From NCBI RefSeq assembly GCF_011799805.1, contig NZ_WXUB01000001.1, positions 1,715,602 through 1,779,601 on the forward strand: 64,000 nucleotides of DNA, given 5' to 3'. The notes beneath the pieces are model-generated. The model was not told the origin of the DNA and ran no database searches. It saw only the letters and a list, made by a program, of their open reading frames with translations. The stretch's first letter is position 1. Every line of letters begins with the position of its first letter. Source of the DNA: Maribellus sediminis (GTDB taxonomy: Bacteria > Bacteroidota > Bacteroidia > Bacteroidales > Prolixibacteraceae). Position numbers and translations under genes: made by a program. Below are positions 42,970 to 52,139 of this stretch, piece after piece.

Positions 42970-43383
42970 TTACAAAGTTGCCCAAATTCGGGCCAGCGAA
43001 TAACCCGGTGCCTTAATGTTCAGATCGAGAAAATAACCAAAGGGCGTTTGCGCGGTTTCGAATTCGGCATTTTGAAGGCGTTCTTCAGCCAGATCAAATA
43101 ATTCTTTGGTAAATTCTACAGAGGCTTTCGAATCGGAAAGGTGCGCAAATGAATGCAGGATTACCCGTTTGCAGTTATTTTTACGTGCTGTCCACTTCAG
43201 GTGATTCACCAGCTTTTTTTCGCGGCTTTTAACATCCTTTTCTTCGTCGCTTTCTTCCACCTGAATAAAGGCAAGAATGGCATCGTTAAATGTCGCTCCT
43301 TCTGTGATGTCTTCAGCCGACTCGAGGTTTTTAACCTGAGGAGTGTAGCCAAACTCATCAACATACATAACCAGCACCTTCAT
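42970..43383 (-). CDS. Freestanding archaeal-type ThrRS editing domain
   Basis: A 137-residue protein from the ATG at 43383 (MKVLVMYVDEFGYTPQ). It resembles the N-terminal editing domain of archaeal threonyl-tRNA synthetase (tRNA-Thr_ED, a D-aminoacyl-tRNA deacylase-like fold): strand 'VLVMYVDEF', 'AILAFIQVEESDEE', 'RVILHSFAHLSDSKAS' and 'TAQTPFGYFLDLNIKAPGYS'. In archaea this domain hydrolyses Ser-tRNA(Thr). As a separate small protein in a bacterium it may act in trans on mischarged or D-aminoacyl tRNA. It is transcribed alone upstream of the RhlE-like gene. Confidence 0.8.
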   Translation of the reverse strand: MKVLVMYVDEFGYTPQVKNLESAEDITEGATFNDAILAFIQVEESDEEKDVKSREKKLVNHLKWTARKNNCKRVILHSFAHLSDSKASVEFTKELFDLAEERLQNAEFETAQTPFGYFLDLNIKAPGYSLARIWATL

Positions 43384-43431
43384 TCTGCTTTTTGCATGCA
43401 AAGATAGGAGAATAACTGTGTTTGAAGAAAG

Positions 43432-43905
43432 CTATTCGGAAATACTGTTTTTAAGTAACTCTTCACCCAGTTCGGTGGTCCATTTTTCGATAGCGGCAAT
43501 TTGCTCGTCGCTCAACCGGGCCTTGGGGTGCATTAATTTATATGATTTCAATGGCATGGCTTTGCGCTTAGTTTCCCGCGCAATTTCGTCAAGGGTGGTG
43601 ATTTTATCGAAAATATCCATTTCTCCCCATTCCGAGAAATTCAGTTCGTGCTTGCCATCTTGAATATGATCATCTACCATCCAGGAAACAGGAGCTACAC
43701 GGTCGTAGAAGGGGTAACGCGTGTTATTTGAATGACAATCGAAGCACGATTCTTTTAGAATAACCGCAATGTTTTCAGGCACCTGGTGTTGCCGTAAAAT
43801 ATCATTGTCGGTAATCTGTCCCTGGTTTTTTTCGGGTTGAAAAAACTGGAGAACAACAAAACCGACAATGAGGATTATAAAAACTATACGCAGTATTTTA
43901 CGCAT
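43432..43905 (-). CDS. Membrane-anchored haem-binding domain protein
   Basis: A 157-residue protein with one N-terminal membrane anchor (about 5-22) and a single haem c motif CFDCH (54-58) within 'ILKESCFDCHSNNTRYPFYD', the pattern of the Haem_bd family. 'WMVDDHIQDGKHELNFSEW' follows and is conserved in that family. It is probably periplasmic and involved in electron transfer or haem sensing. Its ATG lies one base after the stop of the preceding cytochrome-like gene, so the two are co-translated. Confidence 0.85.
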   Translation of the reverse strand: MRKILRIVFIILIVGFVVLQFFQPEKNQGQITDNDILRQHQVPENIAVILKESCFDCHSNNTRYPFYDRVAPVSWMVDDHIQDGKHELNFSEWGEMDIFDKITTLDEIARETKRKAMPLKSYKLMHPKARLSDEQIAAIEKWTTELGEELLKNSISE

Positions 43906-43906
43906 T

Positions 43907-44299
43907 TTACATTCCTTTAACCAATTTTTCTGCTTCTGCTTTAGCCCAGTCCATCAGTAGTTTTTTCTCGGCGTCGGTGAGCTTTTTGTCAGGATAGTGA
44001 TCCAGGAATTTTTTAGGTGGCATTTCGTTTTCGTTCAACACATCGCCAATTTTTTTGTAAGCGCTCACTTTCTTAAGATTTGTCAGCGTGTCAAAAGTTT
44101 TAAAATCGAGATCTTCCTTGGCTTTGTCGTTTTTCGAGTCGGTATTGTGACAGCCAAAACATTTGTTTTGAACCACAGCTTTTACTTCCTCCGACATCTG
44201 CGCAGGCGAATAATACGTGCTTTTTTCGGTATCGCTTGCTGCAGCTGATAATGTAAATAAGCCCAGAAACAACAAGTTCAGTGTGATCTTCGTTTTCAT
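43907..44299 (-). CDS. Small periplasmic c-type cytochrome-like protein
   Basis: A 130-residue secreted protein (signal peptide to about ASA21) with one CFGCH haem motif in 'VVQNKCFGCHNTDSKNDKAK' and a possible axial Met in 'ENEMPPKKFL'. The pattern is that of the small haem-binding proteins found beside Haem_bd proteins in Bacteroidota. It is the first gene of the pair with 43432-43905, so the two probably form a small electron-transfer or haem-relay unit. Confidence 0.82.
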   Translation of the reverse strand: MKTKITLNLLFLGLFTLSAAASDTEKSTYYSPAQMSEEVKAVVQNKCFGCHNTDSKNDKAKEDLDFKTFDTLTNLKKVSAYKKIGDVLNENEMPPKKFLDHYPDKKLTDAEKKLLMDWAKAEAEKLVKGM

Positions 44300-44431
44300 A
44301 AGAATTAAATTAAGTTTTTAACTGTTTCACATAATAACATTCAAACCTTTAAATTGTTGAAATGTTTGTATGAATAATGTCGAAGCAGATATTTTGTGTA
44401 TTTTTCTAACGATTTTAAAACTGAACAACTA

Positions 44432-46618
44432 ATGTTGAAAGTTATCCGCTGCATAATTAGTGTAGCTTTCATTTTCGCCACATCTGTTTTTTCTGTGATG
44501 AGCCAGGTTTCCGAAGGTGGATTCCCGCTGGAAATTAATATGTTTAAAAGTGCAAATCGTCAGGCGATACAATTGTCGGTGGTGGCTAAAAGTGTCATCG
44601 CACAGGCCATCGATCAGAACAGTAATACAGAAGCAGGACTTAAGCCGTTTAAGTTTGCCATTCCTATTCATGTTAATCTGAATCCCGAAAATTCGGGACA
44701 GTGGTTTACCGGGAATGGGGGGTATAATATTTGGCGCCTGACCTTGTCTTCTGAAAATGCCAAATCGTTAAACCTGATTTTTAATGAATTTAAACTCAGC
44801 ATAGGCGCTCGTTTATTTATTTATAATGAAAAAGAAAATCATTATTTAGGTGCTTTTACTTCTGCCAACAATAAGGCTGGAGGTAAATTTGCAGTGTCGC
44901 CTGTTCGAGGCGAGGAAATTACTATTCAATATGAAGTTCCGGTAAGGCTGGGTACTCCAAACGATTTTGAAATTGTACGGGTGAATCACGATTTTATCGG
45001 TATTCTGAAATCAGACCGCCGTCCGTTAGGGCGACCTGCCGGTGATTGTAATGTTGACGTAAATTGTGCCATTGGTGACGATTATACTACGCTTAAAAAT
45101 GCTGTTTGCCGCCTGATTGTTGATGGCGACGAATTGTGTTCGGGTACGCTGGTGAACAATACCGCTGAAGACGGCAAACCTTATATTCTTTCGGCTGCCC
45201 ACTGTTACGATCGGTGGGAATATGCACAAACCACGGTGTATGTATTTAATTACGAAAGTCCTTACTGCGCACCGCTCGATGGCGATCCGTCGCATTCGGT
45301 TTCGGGAGCAGTTATGCTAGCCCGGCACGACAGCCTGGATTTTGCCTTGGCCGAAATGTCTCTGATTCCGCCGCCGGAATACCGGCCTTATTATGCAGGT
45401 TGGAATCACTCGGGTGATTTGCCTGATTCTACGGTAAGTATTCATCATCCGTATGGCGACGTAAAAAAAATAGCTTTTGATGATGACCCTCCGGTAAAAT
45501 CGAATTTTGGAACCAACAGCCAATACATCAAAAATGCATTTCTCAACATAAAAGCGTGGGATGATGGCGTAACTGAAATTGGTTCGTCGGGTGGCGGTTT
45601 ATTCAATACAAAAGGTGAATTAGTTGGAACTTTGACCGGAGGTGTTGCTGCCTGCGGAAGTCCTTTTAACGATTATTTCGCCAGTTTGGCGGTTTACTGG
45701 GATTACCGTTCCGATACCACAAAACAGGTAAAACATTGGCTTGATCCGTTGAATCTTGGCGTTTCCAATCTTTCAGGACGGCAATATTACGATGGCGAAA
45801 ACCTGTGTAAAGCCTTCACAAATTTAGACGACGACGACGAGCATGCCCTTGTTCAGCTTACTACCGGCGGTAATTTCTCGGGCTATTGGGGAGGAACCAA
45901 CAGCGTTGGTATCGATGAGGTGGTTGAGCGTTTTTCAATTCCCGGCAATGAAAGCCTGATGGGAGTATCGTTTGGTATTGGAAAACTGGAGCTTGCAGGA
46001 TTTCCAAAAAGTAAGATAGCTGTTAAAGTTTATCATGGGGATAAACTTCCTGAGTCGTTGATATACAGTAAAACTGTAGCGCTGGATAACCTGGTGGAAG
46101 ATGCCATGAATTATATTGCTTTTGATCAGGACGTTCAGCCAAACGGGCCTTTTTTTGTTGGTTTTGACATGAGCGATGTTCAAACGCAGGATACTGTAGT
46201 AATCTATCAGTCGTTGCGAAATACTGCGAAGGAAAACCACTTCTACTACAAATTAAATGGCGATTGGACCGACTTTAACAGCAACGACGCAGGATCGATG
46301 GTAAATGTGATGGAACTGGTAGCCTGTAATTACGATGACAGTATAAATGATATGCCGGTGGTTGATACCCCTGCTTATGTCAGGGTTTTTCCAAATCCAA
46401 CGCAATCGGAATTAACCATTGAGTCGGATCAGGAGATTACGGTTGAAACCATTTCTGTGTTTAATCTGCTTGGGCAGGAAGTCAAGGTTCCGTTGTTGAG
46501 CGTGCACGACTACCAGGTTAAACTTAATATGGCCGGAAATACACCCGGAATTTATGTGGTTCGGTTTAATTACAACGATTCTTTTGTAACGCGAAAATTT
46601 TCGCTGGTGCCTTACTAA
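44432..46618 (+). CDS. Secreted trypsin-like serine protease with T9SS tail
   Basis: A 728-residue protein from the ATG at 44432, chosen because the signal peptide (MLKVIRCIISVAFIF..) begins there. The S1 domain resembles lysyl endopeptidase. Its triad is His257 in 'ILSAAHCYD', Asp303 in 'SLDFALAEM' and Ser386 in 'EIGSSGGGLF'. The C-terminal 80 residues form a type IX sorting domain ('VRVFPNPTQSELTIES' to 'GIYVVRFNYNDSFVTRKFSL'), so it is exported across the outer membrane and cleaved or attached. Between them is a beta domain of unknown role. It is a single gene. Confidence 0.88.
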   Translation: MLKVIRCIISVAFIFATSVFSVMSQVSEGGFPLEINMFKSANRQAIQLSVVAKSVIAQAIDQNSNTEAGLKPFKFAIPIHVNLNPENSGQWFTGNGGYNIWRLTLSSENAKSLNLIFNEFKLSIGARLFIYNEKENHYLGAFTSANNKAGGKFAVSPVRGEEITIQYEVPVRLGTPNDFEIVRVNHDFIGILKSDRRPLGRPAGDCNVDVNCAIGDDYTTLKNAVCRLIVDGDELCSGTLVNNTAEDGKPYILSAAHCYDRWEYAQTTVYVFNYESPYCAPLDGDPSHSVSGAVMLARHDSLDFALAEMSLIPPPEYRPYYAGWNHSGDLPDSTVSIHHPYGDVKKIAFDDDPPVKSNFGTNSQYIKNAFLNIKAWDDGVTEIGSSGGGLFNTKGELVGTLTGGVAACGSPFNDYFASLAVYWDYRSDTTKQVKHWLDPLNLGVSNLSGRQYYDGENLCKAFTNLDDDDEHALVQLTTGGNFSGYWGGTNSVGIDEVVERFSIPGNESLMGVSFGIGKLELAGFPKSKIAVKVYHGDKLPESLIYSKTVALDNLVEDAMNYIAFDQDVQPNGPFFVGFDMSDVQTQDTVVIYQSLRNTAKENHFYYKLNGDWTDFNSNDAGSMVNVMELVACNYDDSINDMPVVDTPAYVRVFPNPTQSELTIESDQEITVETISVFNLLGQEVKVPLLSVHDYQVKLNMAGNTPGIYVVRFNYNDSFVTRKFSLVPY

Positions 46619-48282
46619 GCTTTCTTTTTGCCGGGCTGAGTCACCTTATCAATGATATCCGTTACCGGGTTTTTGGGCGGCTCTGTTGGCGCTGATCCGG
46701 GAATAGTTGAAGCATTCCCATCGCGCATGGCCGTGTAATGCGGCGACATAATTTCAACGCCGGCTTTATTGAATTCATCCAATATGCTTTTATGAATATC
46801 GGAATAGAACTGCATCATTTTTCCGGGTTGTTTCGTGTAAACGTTCAATTCATATTCGATATAGAAATCGCTCAGGCTTTTCTGCAACACAAACGGTTTG
46901 AAGTCACGACTCAGGTTTGGAGTGTTTTTGGCCGCCTTTATCAGTAAATCATTAACCACCGTATAGGGCACATCATAGCCAATAGTTACTGTGGTATGTA
47001 AAATAATACCCAGATTGCTGGCATTTTTCGAATAATTCCATAAATGCGTATTGATGATTGTTGAATTCGGAATGGTAACGTCTTCATTTTTTAATGTTTT
47101 CAGTCGTGTTACCAGCAGGTTCTTTTCCATAACATCCCCAACAGTTTCTCCAATTTTTACCCGGTCGCCGATTTGAAACGGCCGCATGTAAGTGATTACA
47201 ATGCCCGCCACAATGTTGGCTATGGCAGAAGTTGATCCGAGCGAGAAAAGTACGCCTAGGAAAATAGATACACCTTTAAAAGCATCGGATCCGGAGCCCG
47301 GGATGAATGGCCACATGAAAACCAGGGTGAATGCCAGCACAAGTACACGGACTATTTTGTAAGTTGGTTTAGCCCATTCCTGGTGGAAGCCTTTAACCTT
47401 TAATTTTCCCGTTTCAATTTCCTGGGATACATATGAAATAACTCGGAGTAAATATTTGGCAATGAAATAAATGAAAATGATGTAAATGAGTTTTTGACTG
47501 ATAAAAACCCAAAGTCCATTCAGTATTTGCTTTATCGGTACCGATATAAAGCCATAAAAGTCACTTACCAAACCTTTGGTCCAGGGAAGGAATCCAAACA
47601 ATAAAGGCAGGTAAAGAAACAGGATCAATACCCATATTGCGACTTTTACCACTTTCAGTAAAAAGGAAACAAAATACTCGGGTCCGCGAGGTGTGAGGTA
47701 CCGAAGGTAGGAGGTAACCTTTGCATTTATAAGTTTTTGGTAATGAAGTACTTTGTTGTCGATCCATTTAAATAAGCGATTAACCAGGTATAGAATCACA
47801 AACAAACCTACAAAGGTGAGTAGCGTATACAAAACGTGCGTTACCCAGTACCAAACACTGCGATTTCGGATGTCGTTTTTAAATGCTGTTTCCAAAATTT
47901 GCCGGTATTCTCTGATAAGTTCGTAGCGGGTTTGGTTAACAAGTATTGCATCCTGATCACTCAAACTCAATATTGGCATGTCTCTGTAAGTCAGCATAGA
48001 GTACAGTTTCACATCAATAATATTGAATGAATCCGTCAGCATCAGGTTTTCCTTGTAAATTTGGGCAAGCCGCTTATTTACTAATTCGGCTCGCTCTACA
48101 GGAGAAATAGGGCCCAGATTGGCTTTGAGCACAAAAAGTGTATCCTGGTTGAAAATGACATAACCGTAATCTTTAGGATTGCTTACTACACTGTGTTCAA
48201 TGTCGCTGGTTGTTGAGGTGGTGTCCTGGGCTCTTAATTGCAAGCCAAAAATGAGGAACAAGAGGATTAAGTGGATCTTCAT
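46615..48282 (-). CDS. MscS-family mechanosensitive ion channel
   Basis: A 555-residue protein with a signal peptide, a periplasmic N-terminal region (20-150), about five membrane helices and the MscS core: pore-lining helix 'LFSLGSTSAIANIVAGIVIT', then 'YMRPFQIGDRVKIGETVGDV' and 'IPNSTI'. The C-terminal soluble vestibule ends in a Pro/Lys-rich tail. It releases solutes on hypo-osmotic shock. It is larger than E. coli MscS (286 residues), in the range of MscS-like proteins with extra helices. Its stop overlaps that of the protease gene by 4 bp. Confidence 0.9.
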   Translation of the reverse strand: MKIHLILLFLIFGLQLRAQDTTSTTSDIEHSVVSNPKDYGYVIFNQDTLFVLKANLGPISPVERAELVNKRLAQIYKENLMLTDSFNIIDVKLYSMLTYRDMPILSLSDQDAILVNQTRYELIREYRQILETAFKNDIRNRSVWYWVTHVLYTLLTFVGLFVILYLVNRLFKWIDNKVLHYQKLINAKVTSYLRYLTPRGPEYFVSFLLKVVKVAIWVLILFLYLPLLFGFLPWTKGLVSDFYGFISVPIKQILNGLWVFISQKLIYIIFIYFIAKYLLRVISYVSQEIETGKLKVKGFHQEWAKPTYKIVRVLVLAFTLVFMWPFIPGSGSDAFKGVSIFLGVLFSLGSTSAIANIVAGIVITYMRPFQIGDRVKIGETVGDVMEKNLLVTRLKTLKNEDVTIPNSTIINTHLWNYSKNASNLGIILHTTVTIGYDVPYTVVNDLLIKAAKNTPNLSRDFKPFVLQKSLSDFYIEYELNVYTKQPGKMMQFYSDIHKSILDEFNKAGVEIMSPHYTAMRDGNASTIPGSAPTEPPKNPVTDIIDKVTQPGKKKA

Positions 48283-48443
48283 TGATTTAGCAGCTTAATT
48301 TCTTACTAAGGTACAAAAGGAAATACTGAGTGTTGCAAACAGACTTTAATTTTTATGCCATCGTCGGGAATCATTAAAGTTCGTTACTACATCTCAAGAA
48401 TAATCAACAGATAAAGAATTATGATGTTCGAAATGAACTGAAA

Positions 48444-49841
48444 TTATTTCAAACGTTCTTCCATCAGTGATTCCAGTTGTTCAACATCCAAGCGTTTTGC
48501 AATAATCTTTTTATCGCGATCGAGCACAAAAACACCGGGAGTTTTTCGGCCATCGTAATGAATCTTGAATCGGGTAGTATGATCTTTGTCCCATACGTTT
48601 ATCCAGTCCCACATGTTGTGCTTTGCTAAAAACTCAGTCCATTCCTCTTTGTTGTCCATCGAGTAGATTGCGAAAACTTCAAGTCCTTCGTCCTTGTACT
48701 TCTGATATACTTCTTTGTAAAGTTCGGGTACAAATACTTTACAGTGCCCGCAATTAGGTTCATAGATGAGGACTACGGTAATTTCGGCATCAACCTGGTG
48801 CAGGCTGACATATTCACCATCGTAAGTTTCCATCATCAAATCAGCACCGGTTTTCCCAATCAGGTTATCTTTATAAAAAAGCACATTCTCGCGAATGGTT
48901 TCGAGTGAAGCTTCAGTCGCCCAAAATGCTTTTCCGTTGAGGTAATAATCCTCGGCCAGATCGACAAACAAGGCATCCATCCCCAGGATGTTGCTGTTTA
49001 TGCTGGCATTTATAAAGTATGAGGTGGTAAACTGGAATATGCGCGGATTCCTTTCCACATCATCAAGAAAACTGTAAACATATGGTTTTACCGAGTCGTA
49101 AGCCGGATAAAGCACCTTGTTGAACCAGGTATCCAGTTTCGGTTTGTAAAATGGGGTGTATAGCATCCGCTCGTCGGTGTAATCGAAATTATCCCAGAAA
49201 TGTTCGCGCTGGTAGTTGAACCGGGCCATTAGTAATAGCGAATCGTTTTGTTGTACTTCTATTGGAAGTGTACTGATGTCGAGCACAGGCACTTCGTTCG
49301 CAACCAAAAATTTGTATAAAAATGAACCGGGTAGTTCATGATTGATCTTGTCCCAGTAGGCTTTCATTTCATCATTCAGTCCTGCTTGTTGTACGCTTAT
49401 GGCTTCTCTTTCCTGGTCAGAAGCTGCACTTTTTAACTGCCGGTTCAGTTCCTGGCTTTTGGCCTTGAGCTTATTAAAGAAAACCAGGTAATCAACAAAG
49501 GCCTCGCTTTCTTTCGATCCGTCGATTTTCATTTTCGAGGCATCGATGCCGTTATTATAAAGATGGAATTGCTGATCGGCACCAATCAGTACATCAAAAT
49601 GCTTACTTTGGTCGATCAGAATTTTGTAAAGACCTTGTGGCAATAAGCTATCGCCTTGAAAAGTGCCAATCCCTTTTTCGTTGAGGAGAACAGTATCACG
49701 CGCATAAATTTTGTCCAGGAAATGATAGGCCAACTTTACCTCCTGATTGGCTGCGTTTGGTAATTCAACTTCAATTTTATAACCTTGTCCAAACCCGAAT
49801 TTGGCAACAATTAACAATACAAGAAACACCAGTTTCCTCAT
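48444..49841 (-). CDS. Periplasmic TlpA-like thiol-disulfide protein
   Basis: A 465-residue exported protein (signal peptide to about residue 18). The N-terminal strand-rich part resembles DUF4369 and the helical middle resembles DUF5106, a combination common in Bacteroidota redoxins. The C-terminal thioredoxin domain has the active site CGHC (364-367) in 'LIYEPNCGHCKVFVPELY' and the cis-Pro in 'RKTPGVFVLD'. It probably reduces or isomerises disulfides in the periplasm, for example during cytochrome maturation. Its ATG overlaps the stop of the glycosyltransferase gene, so the two share a transcript. Confidence 0.85.
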   Translation of the reverse strand: MRKLVFLVLLIVAKFGFGQGYKIEVELPNAANQEVKLAYHFLDKIYARDTVLLNEKGIGTFQGDSLLPQGLYKILIDQSKHFDVLIGADQQFHLYNNGIDASKMKIDGSKESEAFVDYLVFFNKLKAKSQELNRQLKSAASDQEREAISVQQAGLNDEMKAYWDKINHELPGSFLYKFLVANEVPVLDISTLPIEVQQNDSLLLMARFNYQREHFWDNFDYTDERMLYTPFYKPKLDTWFNKVLYPAYDSVKPYVYSFLDDVERNPRIFQFTTSYFINASINSNILGMDALFVDLAEDYYLNGKAFWATEASLETIRENVLFYKDNLIGKTGADLMMETYDGEYVSLHQVDAEITVVLIYEPNCGHCKVFVPELYKEVYQKYKDEGLEVFAIYSMDNKEEWTEFLAKHNMWDWINVWDKDHTTRFKIHYDGRKTPGVFVLDRDKKIIAKRLDVEQLESLMEERLK

Positions 49842-50959
49842 AGTTCTTCAATTATTTTTAGGAGTTTGTCACCGTTGAAATCGTTGGTGAATTCCACTAA
49901 TTTCTGTTTTCTTTCACTTATCTGTTCAGTAGTAAACTCGTCTGTCGAGATTTTGTTTATGGCTGCTATGAATTCTTCAGCGGAATCTGCCAGTTCGCAC
50001 AAATCCTCGAGTCCTGTATTGTTCACCATGGTAGGATTGGCAATTACGTAACGCGATGAAAACAGGGAGGTTAGCAGTTTTAATTTCAAGCCGGTTCCCT
50101 GAAAAGTTGGTAAAACACAAGCCTGTGCATTTTGCATCAAATTGTTCATTTCCTCCTCTGAAGGATTGCTTTGCAGTGTTACGTTTGGCAGTTTGGATAT
50201 TTTCTCCGGCAACTTTTTCCCGGGAGTTTTTCCGGCAACAATTAGTTGGGCCTCCAACCTGTTAAATACCTGATCGATCAGGAAATGTACCGCCATTTCG
50301 TTTTCTTCCACCGAAAGATTTCCATGGTATAAAAAGTAGGTACCTTCTCCTGGCTTTGATTTTAATTCATAAAAAGGATGAAATGCAGGAATGTACCCAA
50401 CATTTTCATATTGTTTAGAAAAGTATTTAAAGTCGTTTGGCGAAATACTCAGAATCGCATTCGCGTGTTGCAAAACCGGTTCATAACGTTTTAGCTTCCG
50501 GCTTTCAAACGCATAATAAGTTTTGGTGAAAAGGTTCTTCGAAGCTTTCTGTAACCCGCTGTAGTAGTCATGTTCGATGTTATGTGTTCGAACGATCTTC
50601 TTTCGGTTTTTAAGTTCCGGAGCATCTAAAAAAGCACAGGAATGTAAACCTTCAAACAGTATCGGAAAATCATTTGCCTTCAGGTTTTTTAGAAGCTGTT
50701 GGTGTTTTCGCGTAACAACAATGTAGGGAAGGGGTGAGAATAAAAATTTCAGTCCTTTATTTCTAGGGTAATAAACTACGCTTTTGCAATAATTTTCCAG
50801 TTCGGGCTGTTCGCTTTTATTGTATTCAAAACAATGCAGAATTACAGCGATCCCTTTTTCCTTCAGCGTTTTCAACTTGTAAAATATGTCGATACTTCCG
50901 CCATAATTGGCCGGGTAAGGAATATCGAAGGCAACCATATTTATGACTGTTTCAGGCAT
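49838..50959 (-). CDS. GT4-like glycosyltransferase
   Basis: A 373-residue GT-B protein from the ATG at 50959 (MPETVINMVAFDIPYPANYG); an ATG at 50983 would add eight residues before the first strand. 'YPANYGGSIDIFYKL' is the acceptor-side loop, 'RTHNIEHDYYSGL' the interdomain region, and 'PTFQGTGLKLKLLTSLFSSR' replaces the usual E-x7-E donor loop, with Lys/Leu where the first Glu is expected. Activity may therefore differ. It overlaps the TlpA-like gene by 4 bp; the link between the two is not obvious. Confidence 0.75.
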   Translation of the reverse strand: MPETVINMVAFDIPYPANYGGSIDIFYKLKTLKEKGIAVILHCFEYNKSEQPELENYCKSVVYYPRNKGLKFLFSPLPYIVVTRKHQQLLKNLKANDFPILFEGLHSCAFLDAPELKNRKKIVRTHNIEHDYYSGLQKASKNLFTKTYYAFESRKLKRYEPVLQHANAILSISPNDFKYFSKQYENVGYIPAFHPFYELKSKPGEGTYFLYHGNLSVEENEMAVHFLIDQVFNRLEAQLIVAGKTPGKKLPEKISKLPNVTLQSNPSEEEMNNLMQNAQACVLPTFQGTGLKLKLLTSLFSSRYVIANPTMVNNTGLEDLCELADSAEEFIAAINKISTDEFTTEQISERKQKLVEFTNDFNGDKLLKIIEEL

Positions 50960-51053
50960 GGTAACAAATGTAATGAAACCCAAATTTACAAACGACTAAT
51001 CCGAACCGAAATTATGTTTGAAAGTCACCTGCTTGTCAAGCGGGCAATAAAAA

Positions 51054-51077
51054 ACCGCTCCATAAAGATGGAACGGT
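51054..51077 (-). terminator. Terminator of the ECF sigma operon
   Basis: A 10-bp stem ACCGTTCCAT/ATGGAGCGGT (one U-G), loop CTTT, then TTTTTATT on the minus strand. It lies 24 bases after the stop of the 51102 gene. Confidence 0.85.
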
Positions 51078-51101
51078 TCACTGTATTTTAGAATTTATCA
51101 G

Positions 51102-52139
51102 TTAGTCTTTCAACTTAATCTCGCCATACTGGCTTTTAATGTTGACTTTTCCACCGTTTCCGCTGCCTACTTTTCCGGTAAGTTGGTAGGTGTTGTTTTC
51201 TTTAATGCGGTCGCCGGTAAAACTATCTTCAGGATACGAAATGCCACAGTAACGGCAGTTTGCATCTACATCGTAGCTGGCATCGTCGAGGCCAAGCGAA
51301 ATTTGTCCGTAGCTGTTGGTAATGGTAATGAATTCGAATCCTTCATTCACCTGGCCAACCTGTACACCGCCGTAGCCTGATTCAATACGAAGACTTTTTG
51401 CCAGCTCGCCTATTTTCATGTTACTGTATTTGGTGTTGGCAGTAACCGAATTTACTTCCTCGAAACTGAGTTTGTCGTATTTCGATTCGATTTGCAGATC
51501 GCCGGCTTCTTCTACTTCAATCGTTGAGTATTTCGACTCCAGGTCAAGTGCTTTTATTTCCTCGATGGTTAACGGAGAGTAGCCAACTTCTGCTACTAGG
51601 AACGAAGCCTCTCCGATGGTCCCGTTTCCGTATTTCAAGTCAAGTTTCAGGTCGCCACTTTCGGGAGTCTTTAACTCGTTTGCAGTGAAGTTGCCATATT
51701 TTATATCGAAGTTTCCATTACCGGTGAGACTGTTTACAACGGTATTTCCATACTTGTTCTCGATCGTCAGGTTTTTATCCGAAGGAATATTTACGATGTA
51801 ATCGATACTGAATTTTTTCTGACTTTTGAAATTGTTTTCAATTTCGGTAACTGCTTTTACGGTAGAGCCGCTTTTGCTGAAATTCACTTCAATCATATCC
51901 AGCAGTTCTTCTGCTTTTTTTTCGTTGGCGGCTTCAACCGTAATTTTAACATCGATGGTTACTTCGGAGCCACCATCATTGTTGACGCGAACTTCACCAA
52001 ACTTATTCGAGATCTCGAGCGAAGATACTTCGCTAACAGGCCAGCTTTCGTTGTATTCCTTTGTTTTCTCTTCTGCACTGACAGCGGTGGTTAGAATGCT
52101 GATTACAAAGAGTGCAGCAATTAATTTAAATGCTTTCAT
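51102..52139 (-). CDS. Secreted beta-repeat protein (DUF4097-like)
   Basis: A 345-residue exported protein (signal peptide to about ASA22). The body is a series of beta repeats of roughly 20-24 residues with a recurrent KYG/KYS/KYD/GYG turn (for example 'NKYGNTVVNSL', 'IKYGNFTANEL', 'LKYGNGTIGEA', 'SKYSTIEVEEA', 'SKYDKLSFEEV'), as in DUF4097/adhesin-like beta-helix proteins. Its start overlaps the upstream anti-sigma-like gene by 14 bp, placing it third in the ECF operon. It may be the envelope protein whose state or level the sigma factor controls; the function is unknown. Confidence 0.7.
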   Translation of the reverse strand: MKAFKLIAALFVISILTTAVSAEEKTKEYNESWPVSEVSSLEISNKFGEVRVNNDGGSEVTIDVKITVEAANEKKAEELLDMIEVNFSKSGSTVKAVTEIENNFKSQKKFSIDYIVNIPSDKNLTIENKYGNTVVNSLTGNGNFDIKYGNFTANELKTPESGDLKLDLKYGNGTIGEASFLVAEVGYSPLTIEEIKALDLESKYSTIEVEEAGDLQIESKYDKLSFEEVNSVTANTKYSNMKIGELAKSLRIESGYGGVQVGQVNEGFEFITITNSYGQISLGLDDASYDVDANCRYCGISYPEDSFTGDRIKENNTYQLTGKVGSGNGGKVNIKSQYGEIKLKD

